NCBI GenBank assembly: GCA_020160935.1
Contig: JAIUPL010000019.1
Span: forward strand, 1-64,000
DNA: 64,000 nucleotides
From: Bacteroidota bacterium
Lineage (GTDB): Bacteria > Bacteroidota > Bacteroidia > Chitinophagales > Saprospiraceae
Reading direction: 5' to 3'
The notes under the pieces are model-generated. The model had not been told where the DNA came from. It was given only the letters and a program-made list of their open reading frames with translations, and did not search any database. Below are positions 1-7,698 of the stretch, in pieces (within the stretch, counting starts at the first letter, position 1; each line of letters begins with the position of its first letter). The position numbers were made by a program, and so were the translations under genes.

Positions 1-100
1 GTTCTTCTTGTGTCGTAGCCTTCATCAAATGCCAATTTTTAGCATTCAAGTACTACGACTTTTTGAAACTCATGATACTATGACTTAATGAAACTCGGCA

Positions 101-236
101 GTGGTGAGTAGTGAGTAGTGAGTAGTACTCACATTGCTATCGGCCACTCTAAAGAAAAAGCCAAAAGCAATATGAGTACCACTCACTACTCACCACTCAC
201 CACTCACTACTCACCACTCACCACTCACCACTCACA
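101..236. repeat. Inverted tandem-word array upstream of argD
   Basis: The left arm (101-132) repeats the word GTGAGTA. The right arm (about 174-236) repeats its complement as ACTCACC/ACTCACT words. Together they can fold into one long hairpin with a loop of about 40 nt. The right arm ends only 7 nt before the argD start codon, so the array would lie in the 5' leader of the argD transcript or cover its promoter. Bases 1-100 show no gene that I can support. Confidence 0.8.
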
Positions 237-242
237 AAAGTC

Positions 243-1388
243 ATGCACCTCTTCGACGTATATCCGCTTCAAAACATCGCGATCGAGCGGGCGCGTGGCG
301 CCTGGGTATGGGATGTGTCGGGCAAAAAGTACCTGGATATGTATGGCGGACATGCTGTGATCAGTATCGGGCACAGCCATCCGCATTATGTAAAACGCCT
401 GACGGCTCAATTGAAAAAGATTGGATTTTATTCCAATTCGGTACATATCCCGATACAGGAAGAACTGGCACAAAAACTGGGCGAGGTGTCCGGGAAGGCT
501 GATTATCAGTTATTTCTGTGTAATTCGGGCGCAGAAGCCAACGAAAACGCCCTCAAACTGGCCTCTTTTGCGACCGGCCGAAAGAAGGTCGTTGCCTTCA
601 GTGGCGCTTTTCACGGGCGCACCTCATTGGCCGTTGCCGCTACCGACAATCCGAAAATTGTTGCGCCGGTCAATGAAACCGATCACATCATTCGCCTGCC
701 GTTCAACGACCCGGAAGCGCTGCGAAAATGTTTTCAGGAGCAAGGGCCGACCATTGCTGCCGTTATCACGGAAGGCATTCAGGGTGTGGGTGGTATTCAG
801 GTCGCCACCAACGCCTTTTTGCAGGAAATTCGTGCTTTGTGCGACCAGCATGGCGCATTGTTTATTGCCGATGGTGTGCAGTGCGGGTACGGGCGAAGCG
901 GGCATTTTTTCTCGCACGACATATCCGGCGTGCAGGCCGATATTTATTCGGTAGCCAAAGGCATGGGCAATGGATTTCCGGTAGCCGGCATCCTGATTGC
1001 ACCGCATTTGAAACCCTGGCATAGCATGTTGGGCACTACCTTCGGCGGCAATCCGCTGGCATGTGCCGCTGCACTGGCGGTGCTGGAGGTTATTGACAAT
1101 GAAAATCTTATGAGCAATGTCGCAGAGGTTTCGAAGTACCTGTTTGATGAACTGGAGGCCTTCAGCCGAATCAGCGAGATACGAGGGAAAGGCCTGATGA
1201 TCGGGCTCGACCTGCCTGCGGAGTTATCGGCCCTGCGGCCCCGTTTGCTTTCGGAACATGGCGTTTTCACCGGTGAAGCCAAGCCCAACGTAATTCGTTT
1301 GTTGCCTTCACTGGCCCTCACCAGACAGGAGGCAGGCGTATTTTTGAAAAAATTTGCCAAGGCATACAAATCTGTTGTTGGGAAATAA
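243..1388 (+). CDS. argD: N-acetyl/N-succinylornithine aminotransferase (class III PLP aminotransferase)
   Basis: This is a 381-residue class III PLP-dependent aminotransferase, the usual length for ArgD. Visible motifs are the NSGAEANE cofactor loop near residue 95, the Asp of IADGVQCGYGRSG (D210), and the Schiff-base lysine in SVAKGMGNGFPV (K239). TFGGNPLACAAALAVL near the end is typical of the family. It would convert the N-acylated glutamate semialdehyde to N-acylornithine in the cytoplasmic arginine pathway. The carbamoyltransferase for the same acylated intermediate starts 43 nt downstream, which makes an arginine role much more likely than GABA or ornithine catabolism. Whether the acyl group is acetyl or succinyl cannot be read from this protein alone. 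The start directly follows an inverted repeat array. Confidence 0.9.
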   Translation: MHLFDVYPLQNIAIERARGAWVWDVSGKKYLDMYGGHAVISIGHSHPHYVKRLTAQLKKIGFYSNSVHIPIQEELAQKLGEVSGKADYQLFLCNSGAEANENALKLASFATGRKKVVAFSGAFHGRTSLAVAATDNPKIVAPVNETDHIIRLPFNDPEALRKCFQEQGPTIAAVITEGIQGVGGIQVATNAFLQEIRALCDQHGALFIADGVQCGYGRSGHFFSHDISGVQADIYSVAKGMGNGFPVAGILIAPHLKPWHSMLGTTFGGNPLACAAALAVLEVIDNENLMSNVAEVSKYLFDELEAFSRISEIRGKGLMIGLDLPAELSALRPRLLSEHGVFTGEAKPNVIRLLPSLALTRQEAGVFLKKFAKAYKSVVGK

Positions 1389-1431
1389 TTGGCCTGCCAG
1401 GTATGTAGCAAGCAGCATAAATCTGCATATT

Positions 1432-2376
1432 ATGAAACAATTCACCTCCGTACAAGACATTCCCGACGTTTCTTCGCTGGTGCAGGAAGCACTGGAAATC
1501 AAGTCGCAACCGCTGGCATTTCAGGATCTGGGCAGGAACAAAACCCTGGGCCTGGTTTTTATGAATCCAAGCCTGCGCACCCGCCTGAGCACGCAAATTG
1601 CCGCTCAAAACCTGGGCATGCAGGTACTCGTTGTGAATGCCGACAAAGACAGTTGGGCGATGGAGTTTCAGGATGGCGCAGTCATGAACGGCAGCACCGT
1701 CGAACACATAAAAGATGCTGCACCGGTGCTGGGTAGTTATTGCGACATCATCGGAGTGCGCTGTTTCCCGGGCCTGCAATCGCGGGAAGCCGATTATTCG
1801 GAACATATTATGCAGCAGTTCATCCGCTACACCGGCAAACCGTATGTGAGCCTCGAATCGGCCACTCTTCACCCCTTGCAAAGCCTGGCCGACTGCATTA
1901 CCATTCAGGAACATCGTGGCGGCCGACGCCCAAAAGTGGTGTTGGCCTGGGCCCCACACATTAAACCTATACCGCAACCTGTTGCCAACTCCTTTTCGGA
2001 GTGGATGACGCGATCGGATGTGGATTTTGTCATCACCCACCCGGAAGGCTACGAACTCGATCCAATATTCACCGGCGGCGCTACCATCGAATATGACCGT
2101 CAAAAAGCCCTGAAAGATGCCGATTTCGTATATGTGAAAAACTGGAGCAGTTACCGCGACTATGGAAAAGTGCTCTGTACCGACACGGACTGGATGCTTA
2201 CCGAACAACACCTCCACGAGGCGCCGAATGCCCGCGTGATGCACTGCCTTCCCTTGCGTCGGAACGTTGAACTCAGCGACGAAATTCTGGATGGGCCCCG
2301 CAGCCTGGTGCAACAGCAGGCCGCTAATCGGGTGTTCGCCGCGCAGGCGGTATTGAGGAGGTTTTTGATGAAATAG
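1432..2376 (+). CDS. argF': N-succinylornithine/N-acetylornithine carbamoyltransferase
   Basis: This 314-residue transcarbamylase transfers the carbamoyl group to an N-acylated ornithine, giving N-acyl-citrulline. The carbamoyl-phosphate loop reads NPSLRTRLST (residues 45-54) rather than the STRTR of ordinary ArgF, as in the Bacteroides/Xanthomonas acyl-ornithine enzymes. HPLQSLAD and the HCLPLRR motif near the C-terminus are present. A longer in-frame reading begins at 1354, but it overlaps argD, and the conserved sequence starts at MKQFTSVQDIP, so 1432 was chosen. Residue 90, in MNGSTVEHI, is Val. In published enzymes Glu at this place selects acetylornithine and Pro/Val/Ser/Ala selects succinylornithine, so N-succinylornithine is the predicted substrate, provided the alignment is right. 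Confidence 0.9.
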   Translation: MKQFTSVQDIPDVSSLVQEALEIKSQPLAFQDLGRNKTLGLVFMNPSLRTRLSTQIAAQNLGMQVLVVNADKDSWAMEFQDGAVMNGSTVEHIKDAAPVLGSYCDIIGVRCFPGLQSREADYSEHIMQQFIRYTGKPYVSLESATLHPLQSLADCITIQEHRGGRRPKVVLAWAPHIKPIPQPVANSFSEWMTRSDVDFVITHPEGYELDPIFTGGATIEYDRQKALKDADFVYVKNWSSYRDYGKVLCTDTDWMLTEQHLHEAPNARVMHCLPLRRNVELSDEILDGPRSLVQQQAANRVFAAQAVLRRFLMK

Positions 2377-2440
2377 AAGGCAAGGGGCGAGAGGCAAGGG
2401 GCAAGGGGCAAAGGGCAAGGGGCAAGAGGCAAGGGGCAAT
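2377..2440 (+). repeat. Direct array of GGCAAGG words after argF'
   Basis: About eight imperfect copies of a 7-bp purine-rich word (GGCAAGG/GGCGAGA/GGCAAAG) begin directly at the argF' stop codon. Unlike most arrays in the window, no complementary arm is visible nearby. Confidence 0.75.
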
Positions 2441-2542
2441 GCTAGCCCTGAAAGGGCGTACTCAATAACACGGTGCAACGCCTTGTGAATTATATGTGAA
2501 TTACCCGGAATTTCTCACATTTGCAGAAACAACGCCTGTTGT

Positions 2543-3613
2543 ATGCAAAAACAAGCCGGTCGTATCGCCCAGTTTTTTACCAGCATCATTGCTGTAGTCT
2601 GTGTAGCCAGCCTGTGTTTTGTTTTTTCTGATTTTATAGGATACCGGTCTGTGGCGCTCATTCTTCTCCTGACCGTTTCGGTACTGGCCATGCGGCTCAG
2701 CCTATACCCCATCCTGCTGGCCGCCTTTTTGAGTGCATTGATCTGGGATTTCTTTTTCATCCCGCCGCGCTACACCTTCCATGTAAACAGTTATGAAGAC
2801 GTACTTATGCTGGCCATGTATTTTATTGTGGCCTTGCTTAATGGTGTTCTGACAGCGCGGATTCGATTTTTTGAAAAAATCGCACAGGAAAAAGAGGCCA
2901 AACACCACACCATTACCCTGTACGAAACCCTGTTCAATGCCTTGTCGCACGAACTGCGCACCCCACTGGCTACCATCCTTGGCGCATCCGACCACCTGTT
3001 GTCGCAGGCCAACAACTTGTCTGAAAAAGACCGCACCTCACTGATTCGGGAAATCGTACACGAATCCGAACGCCTCAACCTCCTCACAGAGAACCTGCTC
3101 AATATGTCGCGCCTCGACTCCGGCTTTATACGCCCCAAGTCCGACTGGTGCGATTTGTCCGAATTGACATACACAGTTGTGAATCGGCTGGAAGGCGCTT
3201 TAATGGGGCATCGCCTGCAGGTAGAGGTACCCGAAAACCTGCCCCTGGTGAAACTGGATTTCGGGCTTACGGAGCAGGCATTGTACAACCTGCTGATCAA
3301 CGCTATCAAGCATACACCGCCCGGCTCCCTGATACGGGTGGTCGTGCAGGCCCAACAACAGATGTGTCAGATAGAAGTGTCCGATTCCGGAAAAGGCGTA
3401 CCGGAAACAGATTTACCCTATATTTTCGAAAAGTTTTATCAGAGCCGCAATGCCGGTGCGGGAGGTATTGGTCTCGGATTGTCCATAGCCAAAGGAATGG
3501 TGGAAGCGCAGGGTGGCACCATCCGGGTGGAAAGTTTTCCGGGAACCGGCGCCCGTTTTTGTATTCAAATCCCTGTAGAATTCAATTTTCTGAAACCGGA
3601 AAATGAAGACTGA
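2543..3613 (+). CDS. KdpD-like sensor histidine kinase (short form)
   Basis: The 356-residue membrane kinase starts with about four transmembrane segments (residues 10-110) that match the KdpD membrane region (DUF4118). The HisKA domain follows, with phospho-acceptor H136 in ALSHELRTPLA, then the ATPase domain: N-box LYNLLINAIKHT, G1 DSGKGVP, and G2 GIGLGLSIAKG. The cytoplasmic KdpD and Usp domains that precede the membrane part of classical KdpD (about 900 residues) are absent. It overlaps the response regulator gene by 11 nt, so the two are translationally coupled. A -7-like box (CACATTTG, 2516-2523) lies 19 nt upstream. No kdpFABC genes are present. The next transporter is Kup, which suggests that this pair senses potassium or turgor for kup; that link is an inference. 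Confidence 0.85.
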   Translation: MQKQAGRIAQFFTSIIAVVCVASLCFVFSDFIGYRSVALILLLTVSVLAMRLSLYPILLAAFLSALIWDFFFIPPRYTFHVNSYEDVLMLAMYFIVALLNGVLTARIRFFEKIAQEKEAKHHTITLYETLFNALSHELRTPLATILGASDHLLSQANNLSEKDRTSLIREIVHESERLNLLTENLLNMSRLDSGFIRPKSDWCDLSELTYTVVNRLEGALMGHRLQVEVPENLPLVKLDFGLTEQALYNLLINAIKHTPPGSLIRVVVQAQQQMCQIEVSDSGKGVPETDLPYIFEKFYQSRNAGAGGIGLGLSIAKGMVEAQGGTIRVESFPGTGARFCIQIPVEFNFLKPENED

Positions 3614-4295
3614 GGCGACCATACTGATCATCGACGATGAGCCGCCGATTCGGCGTTTGCTCGACATCACCCTGTCGGCGCAACACTATCGGGTGCTGGA
3701 AACCGGTTCGGCCCGCGACGGGCAAATTGCCGCCGCCATGCACCCGCCCGACCTGATTTTACTCGATCTGGGACTCCCCGATGAAGATGGTCAGGCATTG
3801 TTGCAAAAACTGCGAGAATGGTATGTCAAACCCATCATCGTACTGTCGGCGCGAAATACGGAGGAAGAAATTGTTCAGGCGCTCGATCATGGCGCCAACG
3901 ATTACCTGACCAAACCCTTTCGCACGGGCGAGTTACTGGCGCGCATTCGCTCAGCCTTGCGGTCGGTGAGGCAGGAAGCGAACACGCCGATTCGGGAATA
4001 TGGCCATTTGCGCATCGACCTGGTGTCGAGGCAGGTACGCAAGCACGATGAAATAGTACACCTCACAGCAACGGAATATGCGCTGCTGTTGCTCCTGATT
4101 CAAAATGAAGGCCGGGTTTTGACCCACCAGTTTATTTTAAATGAAATTTGGGGAGCGCCATATAGTAACCAATCGCAGTATCTTCGCGTATATATTGGGC
4201 AGTTGCGAAAAAAGATTGAAGAAAATCCAAACCAACCGGTTCATATTTTGACTGCTTCCGGTATCGGTTATCGCTTTTCAGGCAATTCTTTATAA
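3603..4295 (+). CDS. KdpE-like OmpR-family response regulator
   Basis: This 230-residue protein has an N-terminal receiver domain (acidic pair D11/D12, phosphorylation site D55 in LILLDLGLPD, lysine in YLTKPF near 104). A C-terminal OmpR/PhoB winged helix follows (about 130-230), ending in the typical RVYIGQLRKKIEENP...GIGYRF. Sequence and partner fit the KdpE subfamily. It is the cognate regulator of the overlapping kinase. The downstream target is probably on the same strand: a 44-codon membrane protein and kup follow within 220 nt. No intrinsic terminator is visible between 4295 and 4374, so all four genes may form one transcription unit. Confidence 0.88.
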   Translation: MKTEATILIIDDEPPIRRLLDITLSAQHYRVLETGSARDGQIAAAMHPPDLILLDLGLPDEDGQALLQKLREWYVKPIIVLSARNTEEEIVQALDHGANDYLTKPFRTGELLARIRSALRSVRQEANTPIREYGHLRIDLVSRQVRKHDEIVHLTATEYALLLLLIQNEGRVLTHQFILNEIWGAPYSNQSQYLRVYIGQLRKKIEENPNQPVHILTASGIGYRFSGNSL

Positions 4296-4373
4296 AATCT
4301 TTATATCGAGCGCTGCACTTTTACGCCAGATTTATACCACCTGTTCCACTTTTGTCCATTATTTGAACAAAAA

Positions 4374-4508
4374 ATGGGTGGCCCAATGGATCACGACGAC
4401 AAAAAAATTACCCCGACCGAGTGGATTCAAATTGTTTTCTGGTGGTTATTTTCCATCGCGATGATCGCAGTGGTTTTTTACAAAATTAAATACTTGTTGT
4501 TCAAGTAA
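4374..4508 (+). CDS. Undescribed 44-residue single-pass membrane protein next to kup
   Basis: This short open frame encodes an acidic/basic N-terminus (DHDDKK), then ITPTEWIQIVFWW and a hydrophobic segment LFSIAMIAVVFY, then a basic tail KIKYLLFK. One transmembrane helix is expected, with a cytoplasmic positive tail. A second ATG at 4386 would give 40 residues. The stop codon is 5 nt before the kup start, which is operon spacing. By size and position it resembles the small accessory subunits of potassium transporters (for example KdpF, about 29 residues), but I see no sequence similarity to KdpF. Function unknown. Confidence 0.6.
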   Translation: MGGPMDHDDKKITPTEWIQIVFWWLFSIAMIAVVFYKIKYLLFK

Positions 4509-4513
4509 AACAC

Positions 4514-6457
4514 ATGAAACCCAATCATTCTACGACCTCAAAAGTCTCCTTCGGTTCTTTACTTATCGCGCTTGGCATCATCTACGGCGACATCGGCACC
4601 AGCCCTTTGTACGTGATGAAAGCCATAGTAGACTCTCGTGAAATCAACGAAATGCTGGTATTCGGGGGCGTTTCCTGCGTATTCTGGACGCTTGTATTTC
4701 AAACTACTTTCAAATACATCACCCTGACGCTGACGGCCGATAACCACGGTGAAGGTGGTATTTTTTCCCTTTATGCGCTGGTGCGGCGATACGGCAAGGG
4801 GCTTGTGTTCTCTGCCATGGTCGGTGCCGCCACCCTGCTTGCCGACGGTATGATTACCCCGCCCATATCGGTCGCGTCTGCGGTGGAAGGGCTTGAAAAG
4901 GTGGCGCCGCATTTGCCTACGGTGCCCATCGTCATCGCCATTATTTCCCTGATATTTTTCTTCCAGCGTTTTGGTACGCAGACAGTCGGGCGGGCGTTTG
5001 GCCCGGTAATGGCCGTCTGGTTTGCGATGTTGCTGGTGCTGGGTATAGTACAAATATTTCACTATCCGGATATTGTACGGGCGCTCAACCCCTATTATGC
5101 GATACAATTGCTCACCCGATATCCGCATGGGTTCTGGCTGCTGGGGGCTGTTTTCCTGTGTACAACCGGCGCCGAGGCCTTGTATTCCGACCTGGGTCAC
5201 TGTGGAAAATGGAATATCCGCTACACCTGGATTTTTGTAAAAATCAGTCTGGTAGTTAATTACCTGGGGCAGGCTGCATGGCTCCTGCACCACGGCGACA
5301 ACCAACTCGCAGGCCGCAATCCGTTTTATGAAATCATGCCGCAATGGTTTCTCATTCCGGGTATTGTCATTGCCACAGCTGCTGCTATTATTGCTTCCCA
5401 AGCGCTCATCAGCGGTTCTTATACGCTGATCAGCGAGGCCATGTCGCTCAATTTCTGGCCGCGTGTCGGCGTGCGACAGCCGACCGATCTGAAAGGACAG
5501 ATTTATATCCCGAGTGTCAACATCATGTTGTGGGCCGGTTGTATTGCGGTAATGTTGTATTTCAAAAATTCCGAGCATATGGAAGCGGCATATGGCCTGG
5601 CCATCACGCTGGCTATGATGACGACCACCATTCTGTTGAGTTATTACCTGTATAGGGTGCGCAAATGGGCGCTGGCGCTGGTGGCTTTCCTGGGCATGCT
5701 GTTTATTTTCATTGAAATCTCCTTCTTCATTGCCAATCTGAAGAAATTCCCTGAAGGTGGTTTCATTACCCTGATTATCGGTGGAGGCCTGTTTATGGTG
5801 ATGTACTCCTGGTATTTTGCCCGCAAGATCAACAACCGTTTTGTACGGTTTGTCGATCTGTACACCTACCTGCCTTTGTTGAAAGAACTCAGCGAAGACG
5901 ACGCGATTCCGAAGTTCAGCACCCACCTCATTTACCTGACTAAAGCCGATCACAGAAGCCAGATCGAGGAAAAAGTGATCAAATCCATTTTTTCCAAAAA
6001 ACCCAAACGCGCCGACGTGTACTGGTTCCTGCACCTCAACCGAACCGACAGCCCGTACACCCTGAATTACGAAGTGGCGGAATTGCTGGACGACAAGGTG
6101 ATCCGAATCGACATCAACCTCGGCTTCCGCGTACAACCCCGAACGGAGTTGTTTTTCAAAAAAATAGTACAGGACCTCGTCAAAAATAAGGAACTCAACC
6201 TCCATATCCGCCCCGACGGCAGCACGAAGTACAACCCGGAACCGGATTTCAAATTCGTGGTGATCGAAAAGTTCCTGTCGCTCGAAAATGAATTCAGCCT
6301 GCGCGACGGCCTCCTGCTCAACAGTTATTTCTTCCTGAAAAAACTCAGCCAGTCGGACGAAAAAGCATTCGGCCTCGACAAGTCGGACATCGTTGTGGAA
6401 GACGTACCGATGCTGGTGCAGCCGGTGCAAAAACTGGAGTTCAAGCGGGTGGGGTGA
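4514..6457 (+). CDS. kup: Kup-type potassium uptake transporter
   Basis: At 647 residues this is a full-length Kup (TrkD) K+/H+ symporter. The signature GIIYGDIGTSPLYV lies at the start of the first membrane helix (about residues 19-32), followed by about twelve transmembrane segments up to residue 430 and a C-terminal cytoplasmic domain of about 200 residues. TADNHGEGGIFSLYALV, ADGMITPPISV and TTGAEALYSDLGHCG are strongly conserved family blocks. It lies behind a KdpDE-like pair and a mini membrane protein, so potassium status is a likely signal for its expression. The gene is convergent with the DUF4249 gene. The shared 184-nt intergenic stretch is filled by an inverted repeat. Confidence 0.95.
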   Translation: MKPNHSTTSKVSFGSLLIALGIIYGDIGTSPLYVMKAIVDSREINEMLVFGGVSCVFWTLVFQTTFKYITLTLTADNHGEGGIFSLYALVRRYGKGLVFSAMVGAATLLADGMITPPISVASAVEGLEKVAPHLPTVPIVIAIISLIFFFQRFGTQTVGRAFGPVMAVWFAMLLVLGIVQIFHYPDIVRALNPYYAIQLLTRYPHGFWLLGAVFLCTTGAEALYSDLGHCGKWNIRYTWIFVKISLVVNYLGQAAWLLHHGDNQLAGRNPFYEIMPQWFLIPGIVIATAAAIIASQALISGSYTLISEAMSLNFWPRVGVRQPTDLKGQIYIPSVNIMLWAGCIAVMLYFKNSEHMEAAYGLAITLAMMTTTILLSYYLYRVRKWALALVAFLGMLFIFIEISFFIANLKKFPEGGFITLIIGGGLFMVMYSWYFARKINNRFVRFVDLYTYLPLLKELSEDDAIPKFSTHLIYLTKADHRSQIEEKVIKSIFSKKPKRADVYWFLHLNRTDSPYTLNYEVAELLDDKVIRIDINLGFRVQPRTELFFKKIVQDLVKNKELNLHIRPDGSTKYNPEPDFKFVVIEKFLSLENEFSLRDGLLLNSYFFLKKLSQSDEKAFGLDKSDIVVEDVPMLVQPVQKLEFKRVG

Positions 6458-6458
6458 T

Positions 6459-6640
6459 TGGTGTTTTTGTGTTTTTGTGTTTTTGTAGGGCGTTGCCCTT
6501 GGCATTTGTGATGGAGTTCAGGCATCTTTTTGACAAATTGCCTGCTTAAATGAGAATGTTCAAAAAACTTTGTTCATCCGCTCAAATGTCAAGAGCAACG
6601 CCAACAAAAACACCAAAACACCAAAACACCAAAACACCCT
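6459..6640. repeat. Long inverted repeat between kup and the DUF4249 gene
   Basis: Outer arms are tandem words (GTGTTTTT on the left, 6462-6487; ACACCAAA on the right, about 6606-6638). Inside them is a second matching pair: GGCGTTGCCCTTGGCATTTG (from about 6489) and the near reverse complement of it ending at about 6602. The genes on both sides converge here, so the hairpin is placed to terminate both transcripts. Confidence 0.75.
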
Positions 6641-6641
6641 C

Positions 6642-7565
6642 TCAAATCTGTATTCGCTTCAAATTAGCAATCGAAAAAATCCCCAACCCGTTTTCGAGAT
6701 TGTGAAAAATGGTAACCGGCTCTACCAGCGGGTTGCCATCTGCATTGTAGTAAGCCTGCAGGGAGCGCGACCATTTGTAGTAATCTTCAGAAATACTTCT
6801 GACCTCAATCTGCAAACTGGTGTCGGCGCTACCGTAATAATCTTTATCAAAACGAACCTGGAATTTGTACGTCTGCCCGTCAAAAAACTGGTCGCTTAGC
6901 AGGCCCCCGCTGCGGTACCCTTCCACGATATTGGGGTCGTTGTAACCTTCTACTGAAATAGGGCCTACAATTACACCCACGGTATCGAGTTCAAAGGTGG
7001 TTTCATTAAAAACAATCTGGTAAAACGGCTTCACGAGCCTTACTTCATAAAAGTTTTTTACGCCAGGCTGGTCTTTTATAAAAATTTCAGCCAGATCGAT
7101 CCGATCGCCAAAGTCTGTGGGTACTGCATTGAATTTTACCCTTGCCGAGTCGACTACAAAATCGGCAGGAACAACCTGCCGGGCACTTACTGCTGGAAAA
7201 TCAGGGTGAGATGCCCTGATTTCATATGTGTTTCCGAGTTGAAAACGGTGAGGCAATGTAGCCGTCAGTACAAACAGGGAATCTGCATTTAAAGGAGCAA
7301 ATGTTACCCAGGGCTGGCCATTTTCATACAATTGCGCAGATGCTCCGGAGACGAACCAATCCTGGTATTCTTGAATATTTTCCAGGATACCATAGTTGCG
7401 TGTAACGACGATGGAAACCGTGGTATCGTTCTGATCCATCAATAAATGAAACGACAGTTGTTTGTCATATTCAGGTGGATCCAGGTTAACTGTCTGGCTA
7501 AAGAAGTCGCCATCGCAAGAAGCAATAAGCAGGGATATGGAGAAGAAGAAAAGGATATTTTTCAT
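6642..7565 (-). CDS. DUF4249 outer-membrane lipoprotein
   Basis: This 307-residue lipoprotein has a signal peptide ending in the lipobox LLIASC (Cys about 17). The DUF4249 body includes the N-terminal FFSQTVNLDPPEYDKQL stretch typical of the family. DUF4249 genes are regularly found directly after a TonB-dependent receptor of the kind encoded 133 nt upstream here, and the two are thought to act as an outer-membrane uptake pair in analogy to SusC/SusD. The substrate cannot be told. The gap to the receptor gene contains short-word repeats. Confidence 0.85.
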   Translation of the reverse strand: MKNILFFFSISLLIASCDGDFFSQTVNLDPPEYDKQLSFHLLMDQNDTTVSIVVTRNYGILENIQEYQDWFVSGASAQLYENGQPWVTFAPLNADSLFVLTATLPHRFQLGNTYEIRASHPDFPAVSARQVVPADFVVDSARVKFNAVPTDFGDRIDLAEIFIKDQPGVKNFYEVRLVKPFYQIVFNETTFELDTVGVIVGPISVEGYNDPNIVEGYRSGGLLSDQFFDGQTYKFQVRFDKDYYGSADTSLQIEVRSISEDYYKWSRSLQAYYNADGNPLVEPVTIFHNLENGLGIFSIANLKRIQI

Positions 7566-7572
7566 GTAGTTG

Positions 7573-7698
<126 letters not shown>

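Noticed and set aside
4559..6505. 648-codon open frame on the minus strand opposite kup
   Set aside because: It is the antisense shadow of kup. Its translation is rich in Gln, His and Arg without any domain, while the plus strand encodes an evident transporter.
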